Source: Planctomycetota bacterium
Lineage (GTDB): Bacteria > Planctomycetota > Brocadiia > SM23-32
Reading direction: 5' to 3'
Assembly (NCBI GenBank): GCA_018400625.1
Contig: JAGYMJ010000078.1
Coordinates: 1 to 6,686 of the forward strand
Length of the DNA: 6,686 bases
The notes under the pieces are model-generated. The model was not told the DNA's origin. It ran no database searches and was given only the letters and a program-made list of their open reading frames with translations. The translations under genes were made by a program, and so were the position numbers. The stretch's first letter is position 1; each line of letters begins with the position of its first letter. Of the stretch, positions 6,570 to 6,686 are shown piece after piece.

Positions 6570-6599
6570 ATTATACTATGATGAAAGGGTATCATACAA
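6570..6599 (-). promoter_or_regulatory. Sigma-70-type promoter of the second sulfatase
   Basis: On the minus strand, TTGTAT (6599-6594) and a consensus TATAAT (6575-6570) are separated by 18 bases. Transcription would begin near 6563, leaving a leader of about 33 bases before the ATG at 6530. Most of the surrounding region is AT-rich and non-coding. Confidence 0.55.
6577..6596. promoter_or_regulatory. Inverted repeat in the promoter spacer, possible operator
   Basis: TATGAT at 6577-6582 and ATCATA at 6591-6596 are perfect inverted half-sites with 8 bases between. The dyad fills most of the -35/-10 spacer and overlaps the -35 box, a usual place for a repressor to block polymerase. The half-sites are short and AT-rich, so chance is possible. 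No regulator gene is in the window. Confidence 0.3.
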
Positions 6600-6625
6600 A
6601 TTCAGATTGTAACTGGTGGTATAGG

Positions 6626-6686
6626 GTAAGTCCTTAGTGAACCACGTTGATTAATGGTTCCTACCGCCGGGCTTGTCCCGGTGGAG
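6626..6686 (-). repeat. Dispersed repeat, inverted copy C (cut by window end)
   Basis: Read on the minus strand it starts with ACCGGGACAAGCCCGG, similar to ACCGGCACAAGGCACG of copy B, and ends with a segment matching copy B at about 17 of 21 positions (GTGGTTC, then GACTTAC). It also holds its own hairpin: 6664-6671 pairs with 6677-6684 over eight positions with one G-T pair and a 5-base loop. It lies upstream of the sulfatase promoter and points in that gene's direction, as copy A does for the DUF3604 gene. The outer arm expected by analogy with copy B would lie beyond the window. Confidence 0.55.

Noticed and set aside
5934..6581. 215-codon plus-strand frame opposite the second sulfatase
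   Set aside because: It is antisense to the conserved sulfatase N-terminus and runs through that gene's promoter.

Overview
The window looks like a piece of a genome from the PVC group (Kiritimatiellota, Lentisphaerota or Planctomycetota), or from a similar glycan-degrading marine or gut bacterium. This is inferred from content only: two formylglycine-type sulfatases beside a DUF3604 PHP-domain protein, a combination typical of sulfatase-rich PVC genomes. No rRNA, tRNA, CRISPR array or complete insertion sequence is visible.

Layout. Bases 1-113 hold the right part of a dispersed repeat (copy A) and an AT-rich leader. A DUF3604 gene (114-1976, +) is followed after a 63-base AT-rich gap by a complete sulfatase (2040-3545, +). 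Bases 3546-5129 are a gene graveyard with all recognisable reading on the minus strand: an unidentified frameshifted remnant (4483-4770), a possible DNA-methyltransferase N-terminal scrap (4261-4392), an intact small dUTPase-fold gene (3806-4243), and a DUF72 gene cut off after about 49 codons (3587-3775). Bases 4771-5129 have no convincing gene but hold small GC-rich hairpins and a long imperfect hairpin (5036-5099) that is part of repeat copy B. A second complete sulfatase (5130-6530, -) has a good sigma-70-type promoter at 6570-6599. The window ends inside an inverted copy of the repeat (copy C, 6626-6686).

How the genes may work together. The sulfatases should remove sulfate esters from glycans once a maturase, not encoded here, converts the motif cysteine to formylglycine. 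DUF3604 is a metal-dependent PHP-fold family of uncertain substrate. All three proteins start directly in mature sequence with no signal peptide, and in-frame stops rule out longer starts for both sulfatases. The two sulfatases differ in sequence and orientation, and the three large genes differ visibly in base composition and ribosome-binding sites, so they look separately acquired rather than one operon.

The most unusual observations are: (1) a 22-base exact match between the last codons of the DUF3604 gene and the antisense strand of the second sulfatase's conserved TSDN motif, suggesting a recombination scar; (2) a three-copy dispersed repeat whose inverted copies bracket the second sulfatase; and (3) a dUTPase-fold protein with its catalytic motifs replaced, kept intact among broken genes.
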